Shown: positions 33,622 to 44,740 of the stretch, piece after piece
How positions within the stretch are numbered: position 1 is the stretch's first letter
How the letters are laid out: each line of letters opens with the position of its first letter
Assembly: GCA_021234155.1 (NCBI GenBank)
Contig: JAJEKV010000020.1
Location: 6,618,563 to 6,682,562 of the forward strand
DNA: 64,000 nt
Source of the DNA: Isoetes taiwanensis
Taxonomy: Eukaryota; Streptophyta; Lycopodiopsida; Isoetales; Isoetaceae
Reading direction: 5' to 3'
Notes under the pieces: model-generated
Databases searched by the model: none
The model's input: the letters and a program-made list of their open reading frames with translations, nothing else
Told to the model about the DNA's origin: nothing
Program-made: the position numbers and the translations under genes

Positions 33622-36148
33622 CTGGTTGGTAACTTGAAGTATACTATTAAGGAAAACATTAAGGGATTTTTTCTGGTAGGGCCTAAATGTTTCCGCAACT
33701 ATCGCGTGGGTTCATATTGTCCTAAGACATTAGAGGCGTGGGTAAGACATTATATATCCCTCGAACACAAAAAAGTACTGAAGAAAAGTAGTTAGACGTC
33801 TATGCAACTTTACTCTATATTGTCGTAAGACATGAACTTATACCGAATTTTTCCTCGGACACATAACGTGGAGAAAAGTAGTAATGTGTGTAGGGGTAGT
33901 GAAAAGGATGTCTATGCAACTTTATGTGCATGTGAATTAGAGTGGTTGGTGCAACTCTAAAAGATCGAATAATCTAACAAAAAGAGAGCAAAGCCCGCTA
34001 GAATGGGATTGAAATGAATTAAAAGAATGAGTAATTCAATAATATGACATACCACAATGTCACCATAGTTGGTGCCAAGGTTGTAGAAGAGGGTGCCAAT
34101 GCAAATAGCAAGCATAGTATAGCCAAAAAGGCGCATCCAAAAGTAGCCTATGTCCCTCATCATGTTCACAGATGATCTTCTCGTTAGAATGATGCTCTGC
34201 ATCAAGAAACTCGCCTGACCTGCAGAACATGGCAGCTTTTCGCCTTTTCGCTGCATCAAATGTTCCACTTTAGAAATCAGTGGACCCATTAGAAATCAAT
34301 AGGCCAACCTTCATTTTAACTCATTGCATTAAATATGTATGCTCACCATACGTGACATTTCTTCCACTTTACTCTCCACCATCTGTCCAGATTCAGAAAT
34401 CCTATAACAGTTCATGAGGATCTTGATCACCTCTGATGTTGGAAGCTTATCCAAGGGATCGCTAGAAAGCAATCCCGTGCTCTGCAATGATACGGGAGTG
34501 GTCAGTTCTATCACGATCGGATTATAAAGATCAATTCAATTCAATTCAATTTTAATTTACTCAGTTTTCGTCCATTTGGCTTGCATGACTAAAATTGAGA
34601 ATATAAGTTCCTTTTCTCTAGCTTAGATTGAGCATATTCTAGCCATCCATGTTTCTCCAAGGAACATTTACCAACCTTGTAGCATTCTTGTAAAAATCCT
34701 TGTACAGTATCAAATCCTGGAGTGATGGCTTTCAGAAAATGATCTGTGGCACTTCTGTAGCTTGGACATGGAAATCCTGCACTGGCAAAGAACTAACCAT
34801 TCCTCTATCTTTTAGAACACACAATTCGGCCAAAAAGAATAAGTAGAGAGTGTGCGTACTTCACTAGTCATGCATGCATCACCAAAATATACGCTTTTTC
34901 CATTGGAGAGCAAGCAGAGCTTGTCAAAGAGGTTAAATATCTCATCACTTGGCTGATGAATGGAGATAACTAGTGTTCTGCCACTGCTAGCCATCTTTCT
35001 GAGGATAGAAACGACAAAGAATGCTGAGGCACTGCATGAAAAACACTGAGTAAGTGACTAGGTGAATCAGTTTCACTCAACATCTCAGGTCAAACTTTGA
35101 GATATTACAACAAAACCTTTGTTAGAAGTGTTCCTTTCAATCACAATTCAAGTTTCTTATATAGCAGAACCAACTAGTTTTCTCTACCTGTCCAATCCAC
35201 TAGTAGGTTCATCCAAGAACAGCAGCATAGGACCAGTGAAGATCTCTAAAGCAATACTAACGCGGCGCTTTTCGCCCTTGCTTAGGCCTCTGATATGCCA
35301 GTTGCCTACTTTGGTATCAGCACATGAACCAAGTCCCATGTCCAAGATTGTGCTTTCAACAATGGCCAACTTATGGCACTTGGGCATTGAGTCAGGAAGT
35401 CTTAAATGTGCAGCATAAGTAAGTGTCTCTCTCACTGTCAAGGTGCTGGTGAGTGTATCATCTTGGGTAACATATGCCTGCAAATGCGAATAACCATGTC
35501 AGACCTGAAATATCTGCCTGGAAATGCAAATAAAGGAACCATTCTTTGCATGTCAGGTCTGGCAGAACAACTTGGTCCTCAATAACTACAAAAACAAATC
35601 GAACAGATATGCTAGATATATCACATTAGCACATACTGTGGTGCCATAAGGATTGCCTTGCTTGTGGCCATTAAGAAGAACCTCTCCTTTGAACTTGAAA
35701 TTCTTTGCCACTCTTCCTGAACACGAAACCAAAACCAAATTAAGATAAACACAAAATTTTAGCATGAATCAACACAAAACTCCCTCCTTTTCAACTTACA
35801 AGGGATCATATCAAACAATATCACATGCTACCACATGATCTGACATGATTATTTGATTACAAATGAAATACCTGCAAGAGTGTCAAGAAGGGTGGATTTG
35901 CCAGACCCAGAAGGGCCCATGATGGCAGTAATTTCACCAGGATCAGCATAGCCACTAACATTCTGTAGAATCTCACAAGAATCAGAACCAGAAACAGGGG
36001 CAGAGACGGTAATACTTTTCCAGATCAATTTGGCAGGAATATCTGGGGAAGGAATATGGAGCTGCTGAGAGCCGGCTGAAGCCCGCCAGATCAATGGGGT
36101 TGATCCTGGCGACGGAGAAGGAGAAAAGCTGTGGCTTACTCGGCTCAT
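31604..36148 (-). CDS. ABCG half-transporter (WBC subfamily, ABCG11/12-like), 11 exons
   Basis: Exports hydrophobic compounds using ATP, probably at the plasma membrane; relatives load wax and cutin lipids, but the substrate here is not known. Exons: 36148-35872, 35716-35637, 35477-35188, 35031-34860, 34792-34676, 34481-34347, 34250-34053, 32644-32558, 32490-32218, 32060-31953, 31876-31604. All introns are GT-AG and in phase, giving 669 residues, the family's usual length. Residues 78-86 GPSGSGKST (Walker A), Q-loop YVTQDD about 121-126, signature LSKGE 184-188, Walker B LLFLDE 204-209, D-loop SGLDS, switch His 241. Six membrane helices fall at about 385-410, 425-447, 465-490, 500-530, 535-560 and 600-625. 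No stop or frameshift, so it is probably functional. Odd points: Lys in the signature motif and a 1.4-kb seventh intron full of repeats. Confidence 0.93.
32181..32212. repeat. T19-G13 run beside a splice donor
   Basis: Third T-then-G junction in the window. On the gene's strand it reads GTAGG followed by C13 and A19, starting five bases past the donor of intron 9. Confidence 0.85.
32774..32993. repeat. Perfect 110-bp tandem duplication in intron 7
   Basis: Copies start at 32774 and 32884 with ATTTCAGATGGGATATTGGC and appear identical. A diverged partial copy of the end follows (33046-33070). It lies wholly in the ABCG intron. Confidence 0.9.
33370..33445 (+). mobile_element. LINE 3'-end fragment in intron 7
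   Basis: GTTGTACTAGCCTATTGTATGGGTCCCATGA..GCTAAAAATCTTATTC matches the 3' end seen at 16097-16180, opposite in sense to the ABCG gene. A short truncated insertion ending in a TATTC-like tail. Confidence 0.6.
33596..33621. repeat. T22-24 tract in intron 7
   Basis: Homopolymer without a following G run. It could be the tail of a minus-strand retroposon. Confidence 0.8.
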
Positions 36149-36158
36149 AGCTAAGACC

Positions 36159-36164
36159 TTACAT
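36159..36164 (-). promoter_or_regulatory. Start-stop upstream ORF (ATG TAA) in the ABCG leader
   Basis: On the gene's strand ATGTAA lies with its A 16 nt before the A of the main start codon. If the leader starts downstream of the TATA-like box at 36233 it is included in the mRNA. In plants AUG-UAA upstream ORFs are known to stall ribosomes in a boron-dependent way (NIP5;1). Whether that happens here is inference. Confidence 0.6.
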
Positions 36165-36232
36165 GGTCCGAAGGTGCTCCTTATGTAGAGATTGAGGCCA
36201 TTGTATGATTGTCTAGTTGCCTATTTGCCACC

Positions 36233-36242
36233 TATTTAAATA
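36233..36242 (-). promoter_or_regulatory. TATA-like box for the ABCG gene
   Basis: TATTTAAATA on the gene's strand, about 85 bp before the start codon, giving a predicted leader of about 50-60 nt. Confidence 0.45.
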
Positions 36243-36388
36243 GCAAAACAACATTTGAGCCTTTTAATGGTATTCAACAAGTAAGACAAATTATTGGATC
36301 TCCTAGTCAATCTCTTTGGGGAGTAGTAATGGCCCTCGGCTGCTATTCCCATCTCAATTGTCTAGCCGAGGCCCATTACGTGTTTTAA

Positions 36389-36481
36389 GATTACATGTTT
36401 TAAGGGCCCCCCCGGTGCCTGCCGCCCTCCGCGGCTTGCCGACGCATTAGGCCCGCCACCAAGCCCTTAAAACATGTAATC
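36389..36481. repeat. 19-bp perfect inverted repeat upstream of the ABCG gene
   Basis: GATTACATGTTTTAAGGGC at 36389-36407 and its exact complement at 36463-36481 enclose 55 bp of GC-rich DNA. Could be a small fold-back (MITE-like) insertion in the promoter region. Confidence 0.75.
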
Positions 36482-37479
36482 CCCACCTCACCACTTTTGG
36501 GCCCCCAAAGGGCCACTAACAGCATGGCATAGTAATGGCCATAGCTGAACCTAGCGTAATATTGGCGTGCCCATGTTATTCCTCGAAATTTTGAGGTATT
36601 TAAGTAGGTCAACATGTTAGAGGAGAGAAAGTTCTATGTATTTACATGTCTGACTTTGTTATGCCCAATAGGTTGCCTTTCATCAATCTCTTATGTTTCA
36701 TATTCATTAATTCTACCTTCATCCATCCAAGCATTGGAATGCAAAAAATGGATTACAGTTTTATCTCTTACTTGCAAATTTAAGCATATGTTACCATAAA
36801 GTTATCATTTATATCTTTCTATATATAATACTAAAAGCAAAATAAGGGGCTAGTATGTGCAGCATTTTGGCCCTTGATTTTGCAACTTTTGTTCTAGGCA
36901 GTTAGATTATAAAAGCAGTTTAAAAGGGCCACTGGATAGTATGAAGAGGCATCCGAGATTTCAACTATATTATTTCGCTGCATAGTATGGGTCATTGCTT
37001 GCTCTACCGGAATCACGATATATGTCATGCCTTTGATTTAGGGCAACGCATCTGATGTTTCTTTTCCCTTAATGTCATTCTTCTTCAAAAATGTTTCGTT
37101 GATGATGTCTCTTTGCGGGATGCTTTGTGAAATGCTATGTCCTGGCATGTCTCTTTCTAGGTTTGCATATTTGTTTCTATTCGACTTTGAAGCCCACAGC
37201 TATAGAATGAAAAACCGGAAGTGATATGCTGAGATGCAGTGTCCATTTTTATGTGAGAAAACAATGAGCCATTTAATGCAGTCCTGATGTGTAGCTATGA
37301 AACCCCCTTCTTCACACAAGAAGAAATCTAAACCATCATCAAGGAAGACTCTAACCCTTATAAGAAGCAAGAAAAGACAAGCCGAATCTTCTGAAGACAA
37401 GGATCATTCTTTATATATTGTCAAGGTAGAGCTTCGTCCCCTTTTAGATGTTATAAGATCTATAGAATCAAGCAATCAT

Positions 37480-37728
37480 GTGACTGCCCAGATGGTGATG
37501 GTGGTGCAAGTATTGGTCCGCTTCAAATATCAGAAAGATATCATTTAGATATCTGGAAACTCAAGCCCGCAGTGTCCTGGCTACGTTGCAGGTATGCTAT
37601 TTGTTCTACATCTTTTCTTATTTCTTTTATTTTCGTCTAGATCCAAGGGTTTTCTAAGTAGATCTGCTCCATCTATTTCAATTTCTTTAAGACATGGAGC
37701 TTGGGCATGCAGAAAACATCGTAGTAAT
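37480..37728 (+). repeat. Inverted repeat P, left arm
   Basis: GGTGGTGCAAGTATTGGTCC to ..GGGCATGCAGAAAACATC has its reverse complement at about 40905-41155 with few differences. The 83-codon open frame at 37297-37548 overlaps its start and has no recognised domain. Confidence 0.85.
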
Positions 37729-38200
37729 GACATATTCAACAAAACTTGGACTTATTCAGATTTAATAGATAACACTTCAAGGACTCCATTATAAGAATAT
37801 ATATATTATTTAATTCTTCCTGATTGTTATAATTTTTATGAGTTTTAATTATATAAGTTTATCGTTAAGTTAAGACCTTAATGGTTATCAAAGCATAAAA
37901 TTGCTTTTCAAACTAATTTTCACTCGAATTTATTTAGAATTAGACATTTCTAGAATATAAAATTTCAATTTTCAGTGATTTAACAAATTTAAAATTTAGA
38001 AATCCTGATAATTTGTAAAATGAAATCTGATGGTTCGATAAGTGATTGACTTAAAACTATTATGAGAATTTTTCAATTTACAAACTTCTATACTTTTAAA
38101 AACACCTTTAAGAAAAGTTTTAGGTCGAAATCAATTAAATTATAAAGTTAATATTTTAGTAATAACTTTCTTTAAAACTTTCCTTAAATATTTTGAATAA
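37725..38200. repeat. Repeat Q/R, copies at 43.7-44.2 kb
   Basis: 37725-38000 (CAACAAAACTTGGACTTATTC ...) is repeated directly at 43735-43960. 38080-38175 (AATTTACAAACTTCTATAC ...) is repeated inverted at about 44105-44210. AT-rich and non-coding. Confidence 0.75.
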
Positions 38201-38730
38201 GTTCAAATTCATGCGTAGGTGTTAAGAAAAACATCACTCACTTTCCATGTCAAGAAAAGCATCATTCACTTCCCAAATTTGGAATGGCCTACTTTGACAT
38301 ATCACCACAGATCATCGCAGCTTGATAAACATTGCTAAATCATTTAGACTCTCGACAGAGAAAAGCCAAACATGCATTAATAGAAGAATAAGTTGTTGGC
38401 CTGCTACAAGTGCAATTAGTAATACAAGTGCAATTAGTAAGCTCAGGTATTACAAAAGAACAATTGAGACCTTCTCGAGCCTTATATGATCCCTGACTCT
38501 CAGATTCAATCATAATCTTATCCACTACTTGCACAAGGGTTCATATAAATTTTTGAAGGATCTTATTATCTTCAGCATTACAAAACACAAAACTCTGATG
38601 TTACATGGAAAAACAAAATCACTCATCTAGGAGAGCACGCAATGAAATAAAGTATGAAAACTTTATTTTTATTATTGCCATTCAGATTCCTCTCTGCATA
38701 AACTTCAAGATTCAAAACTCACGTTAAATT

Positions 38731-39611
38731 CTGGTAAGGGACTCGCAAGCAACACAAAAGCCGGCCGATAGATAGGCTTATCATTTACCATAGCAGAAGA
38801 TACAATGTTTGAATAATATAGATGGGGAGCTAGCCATAGGAACAATGTCGAGCTACCCCATTAGGAAGAAAGTGTGCATAGACAGTATAGACGGGTAGTG
38901 GCGACAACTTCTCATTGGGATGAAAAACCATGCTCTTTCGGGTTTTCGAGGAAAATCCTAATGAGAAATGGTCGCCAACAACCTTGGATGGTTGCCTGGA
39001 GAATTGAAGGAAGTGGGGGGATGGCGTACGCAAGAGGGAGTGAACCTGCGAGACGACATAATATCTGCAAAAGAAATGGAACACATAGAAGGCACCCATT
39101 AACAGTTAAGGAGATCAAGAACATGCATGATGGCGAAACAGCAAGCTGCACAACAACAAGCACCCAAAAAGCTGATGTGAGTGATTACTAAGGAGGAGAA
39201 AATCAACAATATATGGCAAAAGAGAAGATAGCATCACCCGGAGGGTGGAGAGAAAAAGCATCACCAAGCGGGTGGAAGAAAGAACATGATAAAAAATAAA
39301 AAAATATTGCGTCACCCTCAGGGTGGAAATAAACAACATCACTAGGTGGAGAACAAGGCAGCGCTATGCAGGTGTAAAACCATAATCATAGCAACACCCG
39401 GGGGGTGGACAACAATAAGAACAGAAACACATACGAAAAACAATAAACAAGCGCCCAAGCAAATTAGGGAGGGAAGGGAGGGAAGCAATGGGTAATGAGA
39501 GAAGTGATGCTGTGAGAAGACATTGATAACCGACCTCGAATATGGAGAGTGCTTATATAACGGCTCGTCCCTGCCCAGAATGGCGATCCGAGGGCTCGGA
39601 TCGATGCTATT
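38731..39611. other. 881-bp segment present only in copy A
   Basis: Copy B reads straight from ACGTTAAATT to GATGTTACAT. Copy A has 881 bp between them, with ATT at both junctions. It is either an insertion with a 3-bp duplication or a deletion in copy B by short homology. It holds open frames on both strands, none recognised, and the palindromic minisatellite at 39228-39410. Confidence 0.7.
39228..39410. repeat. Degenerate palindromic repeats CACCC..GGGTGG
   Basis: CACCCGGAGGGTGGA, CACCAAGCGGGTGG, CACCCTCAGGGTGG and CACCCGGGGGGTGG occur within 180 bp, each able to form a small hairpin. Confidence 0.7.
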
Positions 39612-39974
39612 GATGTTACATATGTTATGGTACAAAAAGCACAAGTGCAGAATACGTTAGCACGCGCCCAGATGATGAAATCAAGATGTAGAAATACATC
39701 TTGCATTAAAGGAAAATCTATCAAACTACAGAAGCTACATCTAATAAGCTATATTTTCAGGGAACAAACCGACAATGCATCATTATGAAACACGACTCTA
39801 GGTCTCTACATTAGGAACGCAGGTTAATAAAAACAAATGATTCGTGTATGAGGAGAAAAAATGATAGTCGATAGCATGTTTAGAATGAAGAAGCATTTTC
39901 CTTGCATCTTTTAACAGAAAGAAATCATATCCTGTATGAGTTATCCAAATGAGTACTAAATAGTTACCTTCTTG

Positions 39975-40088
39975 CACTAGAGATTTTGTAAGAACTGCTT
40001 TAGTTTCTTGTGCTCCCTGAATAATCGTGAAGTAGCATACAACCCATATGATGCACCCAATTGCACATAAATTTGTCAACATGATCAC
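39975..40088 (-). pseudogene. Exon-like fragment ii, copy A
   Basis: Minus strand MIMLTNLCAIGCIIWVVCYF, then TIIQGAQETKAVLTKSLVQE, ending at a GTAACT donor-like site. The duplicate at 42780-42895 keeps IIW.V.YFTIIQGAQETKA but has a stop. It looks like a membrane-protein exon carried inside the Helitron-like element. The family was not recognised with confidence. Confidence 0.4.
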
Positions 40089-40274
40089 GTAAATGGCTAA
40101 AAGCAGGGAACCAGTTGCTTACGTATACATCTAAATGTCTGCTTAAACAAACTCAAGATTGCAGTTGCAAAGCCCAAGAAATATATAGAAAAGAGAGGGA
40201 AAGAAGGATCTTTGAAAGGATGTTGGCTCTGCCATAAGGACAGATTATATTTTTCTTCCTAAAATAAAAAAATT

Positions 40275-40435
40275 GAATATTATCTCACTACCTTGTCCCA
40301 TAAGGAAACTTGATCCGGTTGATGCCCCTGTGGCTTCCAGAATATACAAAGTGAAACCCACAAAGCTTCTCAACAATTGCAAGATATTTTCTCCATAAAA
40401 ATCGAATGGCAGAAGATGAGAGTCGTGCATTTAAG
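40275..40435 (-). pseudogene. Exon-like fragment i, copy A
   Basis: After an acceptor-like CTCCAG the minus strand reads FYGENILQLLRSFVGFTLYI, then LEATGASTGSSFLMGQ, ending at a GTAGTG donor-like site. Comparing with copy B (43085-43255), most differences fall at third codon positions in this frame, so it was coding when duplicated. Probably a membrane-protein exon. The gene family is uncertain. Confidence 0.45.
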
Positions 40436-40639
40436 TCTATAACCTGGAGATGTAAATAGCGAAGGTAGGATAAGCAGTCGAGAAGTATGACTTCATGTCA
40501 AGGTTAGATGGAATCGTTAAGAAGGAGTAGGAAAACCAAGATTTTGCAAAATTGATTCTTACCCAGACGAATTCATTGCATTCGTTTCAAATTTAAATAA
40601 AGAATTACCTTTCTTTTGGAGATAAGAAATTAGCTTCAC

Positions 40640-40924
40640 TTGCGCAGATTGATGTTTCTGTTTGTGAAAATGTCCGCATCAAATGATATGTGCTTGCAAC
40701 TGGTGCAGATATCTATAAATATTGTGCTAGCAGTAATCTATATTTTTTCTCCCAGAACCTTGAGGTCCATCTATAAGCAAGCAAACATGAAATTAGAAAT
40801 GGAATCTAGTTCCCGTGCTAGTTCTTCGTTTTTCTATTATACTAACCATTATGGATCTTGGCTAGAGTTTGCCAATTATTCTTTTCTGATGCATCCTTGC
40901 AATTCATCCATTATGGTACTATGA
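40640..40924 (+). other. 94-codon open frame conserved between duplicate copies
   Basis: Shares MFLFVKMSASNDMCLQLVQ and YIF.PRTLRSIYKQ with 43456-43743 (95 codons). Conservation may only reflect the recent duplication. No family recognised. Confidence 0.25.
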
Positions 40925-41155
40925 TGTTTTCTGCATGCTCAAGCTCCATGACTTAAATAAATTGAAATAGGTGGAACAGATCTACTTAGAAAACCTTTGG
41001 ATCTAGACGAAAATAAAAGAAATAAGAAAAGATGTAGAACAAATATTATACCTCCAACGTAGTGAGGACACTGCGGGCTTGAGTTTCCAGATGTCTAAAT
41101 GATATCTTTCTGATATTTGAAGTAGACCAATACTTGCACCACCAAATGTGTGGAT
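40905..41155 (-). repeat. Inverted repeat P, right arm
   Basis: Reverse complement of 37480-37728. Directly follows segmental copy A. Confidence 0.85.
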
Positions 41156-41635
41156 CTAGAATGCTACATATTAACGTTTGTGGATCTAATATGCTATATA
41201 TTCTTGTGCAATAACATCAACAAATAACTGCAAATTCTGATAGCTTGAGTAAGCCTTTAAGCATTATAATCGTTATATAGCTAATGCAGAATGTGTCTTA
41301 GTGGTAACAACAGCAACATTTTGTTGTTAGAAATAAAATTTTCCTTTTGCACTGCATATTTATAGCAAAGTCTACACTGAAGTGAAAACCTTAAATGGAG
41401 TATATTCTTAAATGGCATATATGTTATAGTGCACATACCAAATCCTCTGTGAGAGCAAGAAATTGTTGGCATGTGTGAATAATTAAAACATGTACTTCTA
41501 CTTTGAAAATCATTTTTGGTATTTATTTTCTTAATCTCAAGATCTTAACATGTTGGAAGATACAATCAATCTTTCCATCAGAAAAGCCATACTCACCAGT
41601 TGCCAACATTGTAAAGTACCAAAAAGAGAGCAAAC
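41150..41635 (+). repeat. Inverted repeat U, left arm
   Basis: CTAGAATGCTACATATTAAC to ..GTTGCCAACATTGTAAAGTACC has its reverse complement at 44330-44740, with a 100-bp deletion in the right arm. Confidence 0.85.
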
Positions 41636-41701
41636 TCAAGATGGGACACCTCCCGGAATAGTTGCGGGAGGTCAAAAAGAAATATGCGGGTTACTATACA
41701 G

Positions 41702-43735
41702 TTACCATGTCAAGAAAAGCATCACTCACATTCCATGTCAAGAAAAGCATCATTCACTTTCCAAATTTGGGAATGGCTTACTTTGACATATCACCACATA
41801 TCATCACAGCTTGATAAACATTGTTAAATCATTTAGACTCTCAACAGAGAAAAGCCAAGCATGCATATATAGAAGAATGAGTTCTTGGCCTGCTACAAGT
41901 GCAATTAGTAATACAAGTGCAATTAGTAAGCGTAGGTAATACAAGAGAACAATTAAGATCTTCTCGAGCCTTACACGATCCCTAACTCTCAGATTCAATC
42001 ATAATCTTGCCCACTACTTGCACAAGGGTTCATATAAATTTTTGAAGGACCTTATTGTCTTCAGCATTACAAAACACAAAACTCTGATGTTACTTGAAAA
42101 AACAAAATCACTCATCTAGGAGAGTACGCAATGAAATAAAGTATGAAAACTTTATTTTTATTGTTGTCATTCTCTGCATAAACTTTAAGATGCAAAACCC
42201 ACGTTAAATTGATGTTACATACGTTATGATATAGATAGCACAAGTGCATAATAGGTTAGCACGCTATTGTAATGCATTATTGACATTCTGGATGCTACCA
42301 GAATTGCATTCGTCTATTGTTCCAGCATATACATAGCAATTATGACCAGTCCTGCAAACATAGAAGAAGCCAGTTCATAGAAGCACGGATGCTAAACGTG
42401 CAAAAACTATACCATTGCACATAGAGGATTCTGCTATATGAGCAAAAATACATTGCTATTGTCCAGATGATGAAATCAAGATGTAGAAACACATCTTGCA
42501 TTGAAGGAAAATCTATCAAACTATAGGAGCTACATCTAATAAGCTATATTTTCTGAGAATGAACCGACAGTGCATCACTATGGAACACAACTCTTTCTTA
42601 AGGTCTCTACATTAGGAATGCGGGTTAACAGAAACAAACGATTCGTGTATGAGGAGAAGAAATGACAATCGATAATATGTTTACAATGAAGAAGCATTTT
42701 TCCTTGCATCTTTTAACAGAAAGAAATCATTTTATCCTGCTTGATTTATCCAAATGAGTACTAAATAGTTACCTTCTTACACCAGAGGTTTCATAAGAAG
42801 TGCTTTAGTTTCTTGTGCTCCCTGAATAATTGTGAAGTAGCGTACAGTCCATATGATGCACCTAACACATAAGACTGTCAACATGATCTAAATGGCTAAA
42901 AGCAGGGATGCTCACGTATACATCTGAATGTCTGCTTAAACAAACTCAAGATTGCAGTTGCAAAGCCCAAGAAATATATAGAAAAGAGAGGGAAAGAAGG
43001 GTCTTTGAAAGGATTTGGTTCCGCCATAAGGATATATTATAGTATTTTTCCAAGGATGTCAGTTGTTAAAACCGAAAAATCAGATATTATCTCATTACCT
43101 TATTCCATAAGAAAACTTGGTCCAGTTGAAGCTTCTGTGGCTCCCATAACATACAAAGTGAAAGCCACAAAGCTTCTCAACAGTTGTAAGATATTTGCTC
43201 CATAAAAATCGAACGGTAGAAGATGAGAATCGTGCATTTAAGTCTACAACCTGGAGATGAAAATAGAGAAGGTAGGATAAGGAGTCGAGAAGTATGACTT
43301 CATGTCAAGTTTAGATGGAAATGTTAAGACAGAGGAGGAAAACCAAGATTTTGCAAAATGGATTTCTACCCAAACGAATTCATTCCATCTGTTTCAAATT
43401 TAAATAAGAAATTACCTCTCGTTTGTAGATAAGAAATAAGCTTTATCTACACAGATTGATGTTTCTATTTGTGAAAATGTCCGCATCAAATGATATGTGC
43501 TTGCAGCTAGTGCAGATGTCTGTAAACTTTGTGCTAGCAGTAATCTATATTTTCTTTCCTAGAACCTTGAGGTCTATCTATAAACAAACAAAGATGAAAT
43601 TAGAAATGGAATTTGGTTCCCTTGATAGTTCTTCGTTTTTCTATTATACTAACCATTATCGATATTGGCTAGAGTTTTCCAATCATTCTTTTCTAATGCA
43701 TCCTTGCAATATTTCATCCATTATGGTACTATGGT
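41702..43735. repeat. Segmental duplication, copy B
   Basis: Direct copy of 38222-40925 lacking the 881-bp segment. Its exon-like stretches are more decayed (stop in fragment ii near 42790 and at the end of fragment i near 43095). Confidence 0.9.
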
Positions 43736-44329
43736 ATATTTAACAAAATTTGGACTTATTCAAATCTAATAGATATACTTCAACGATGCCATGATATGAT
43801 CAACAGTATTTTTAACTCTTATTGATTTTAATGATTTATTCTGTTTATCTTTAGATTAACGGTATGATGGTTGCTAAAGTATAAAATTGCTTTCAAAATT
43901 TATTTTCACTTTGATTTATTTAGAATTATATTTTCATCTAAAATAAACTCTCTATAATTAAAAGGTTATTTTTTCAAAACATTTAAAGAAAGTTTTAGAT
44001 TTAGAACTAATTAAATGATTATGTTTATGTTTAAAAAAATTGTATAATTTATTATTGATTAAGTTTCAATATATTTTCTTTCATTAATAATAAATTATTC
44101 AATAGTTATTACTAAAATATTAACTTTATAATTTAATTGATTTCGGTCTAAAACTTTTCTGAAAGGTGTTTTAAAAAGTATAAAAGTTTGTAAATTGAAA
44201 AATGTAAATTGTAATCAGGTGATACTTTTCTTGACACCTACCATGAATTTGAGTGTACCCTCTTTCTATTAAATTGAACAGAATGAGATTTTAATGTATG
44301 AAATTGGGCTGGACCAATTCGGTTTGCTT

Positions 44330-44740
44330 TCTCTCTCTTTGGTACTTTACAATGTTGGCAACTGGTGAATATGGCTTTTCTGATGGAAAGATTGATTGTA
44401 TCTTCCAGCATGTTAAGATCTTGAGATTAATACTCATTTAAGGTTTTCACTTCAGTGTTGACTTTGCTATAAATTGTTCTAGGCAAGTGCAAAAAAAAAA
44501 AAAAATTTGTTTCTAACAACAAAATGTTGTTGTTGTTACCACTAAAACACATTCTGCATTAGTTATATGACGACTCAAGCTTTCAGAATTTGCAGTTATT
44601 TGTTGATGTTATTGCACAAACATATGTAGCATATTAGATCCACAATTTTTATTATGTAGCATTCTAGATCCACACTATTGATGTTATTGCACAAGAATAT
44701 GTATCATATTAGATCCACAAATGTTAATATGTAGCAAGAG
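44330..44740 (-). repeat. Inverted repeat U, right arm
   Basis: Reverse complement of 41150-41635, with an A15 run at about 44489 not present in the left arm. Confidence 0.85.

Larger units (their letters stand above)
38222..40925. repeat. Segmental duplication, copy A
   Basis: Direct copy of 41702-43735. Copy A carries an extra 881 bp at 38731-39611, and copy B an extra roughly 185 bp near 42272-42460. Both contain the same two exon-like minus-strand stretches and a plus-strand open frame of about 90 codons. Confidence 0.9.

Noticed and set aside
34530-34556. (AATTC)n in an ABCG intron as another LINE tail
   Set aside because: The conserved LINE 3' block does not precede it on either strand, so it is treated as a plain short tandem repeat.
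39975-40435. Assignment of the duplicated exon-like pieces to ferroportin (SLC40)
   Set aside because: A few residues line up loosely, but the match is too weak and the order of motifs is not convincing. Left unassigned.
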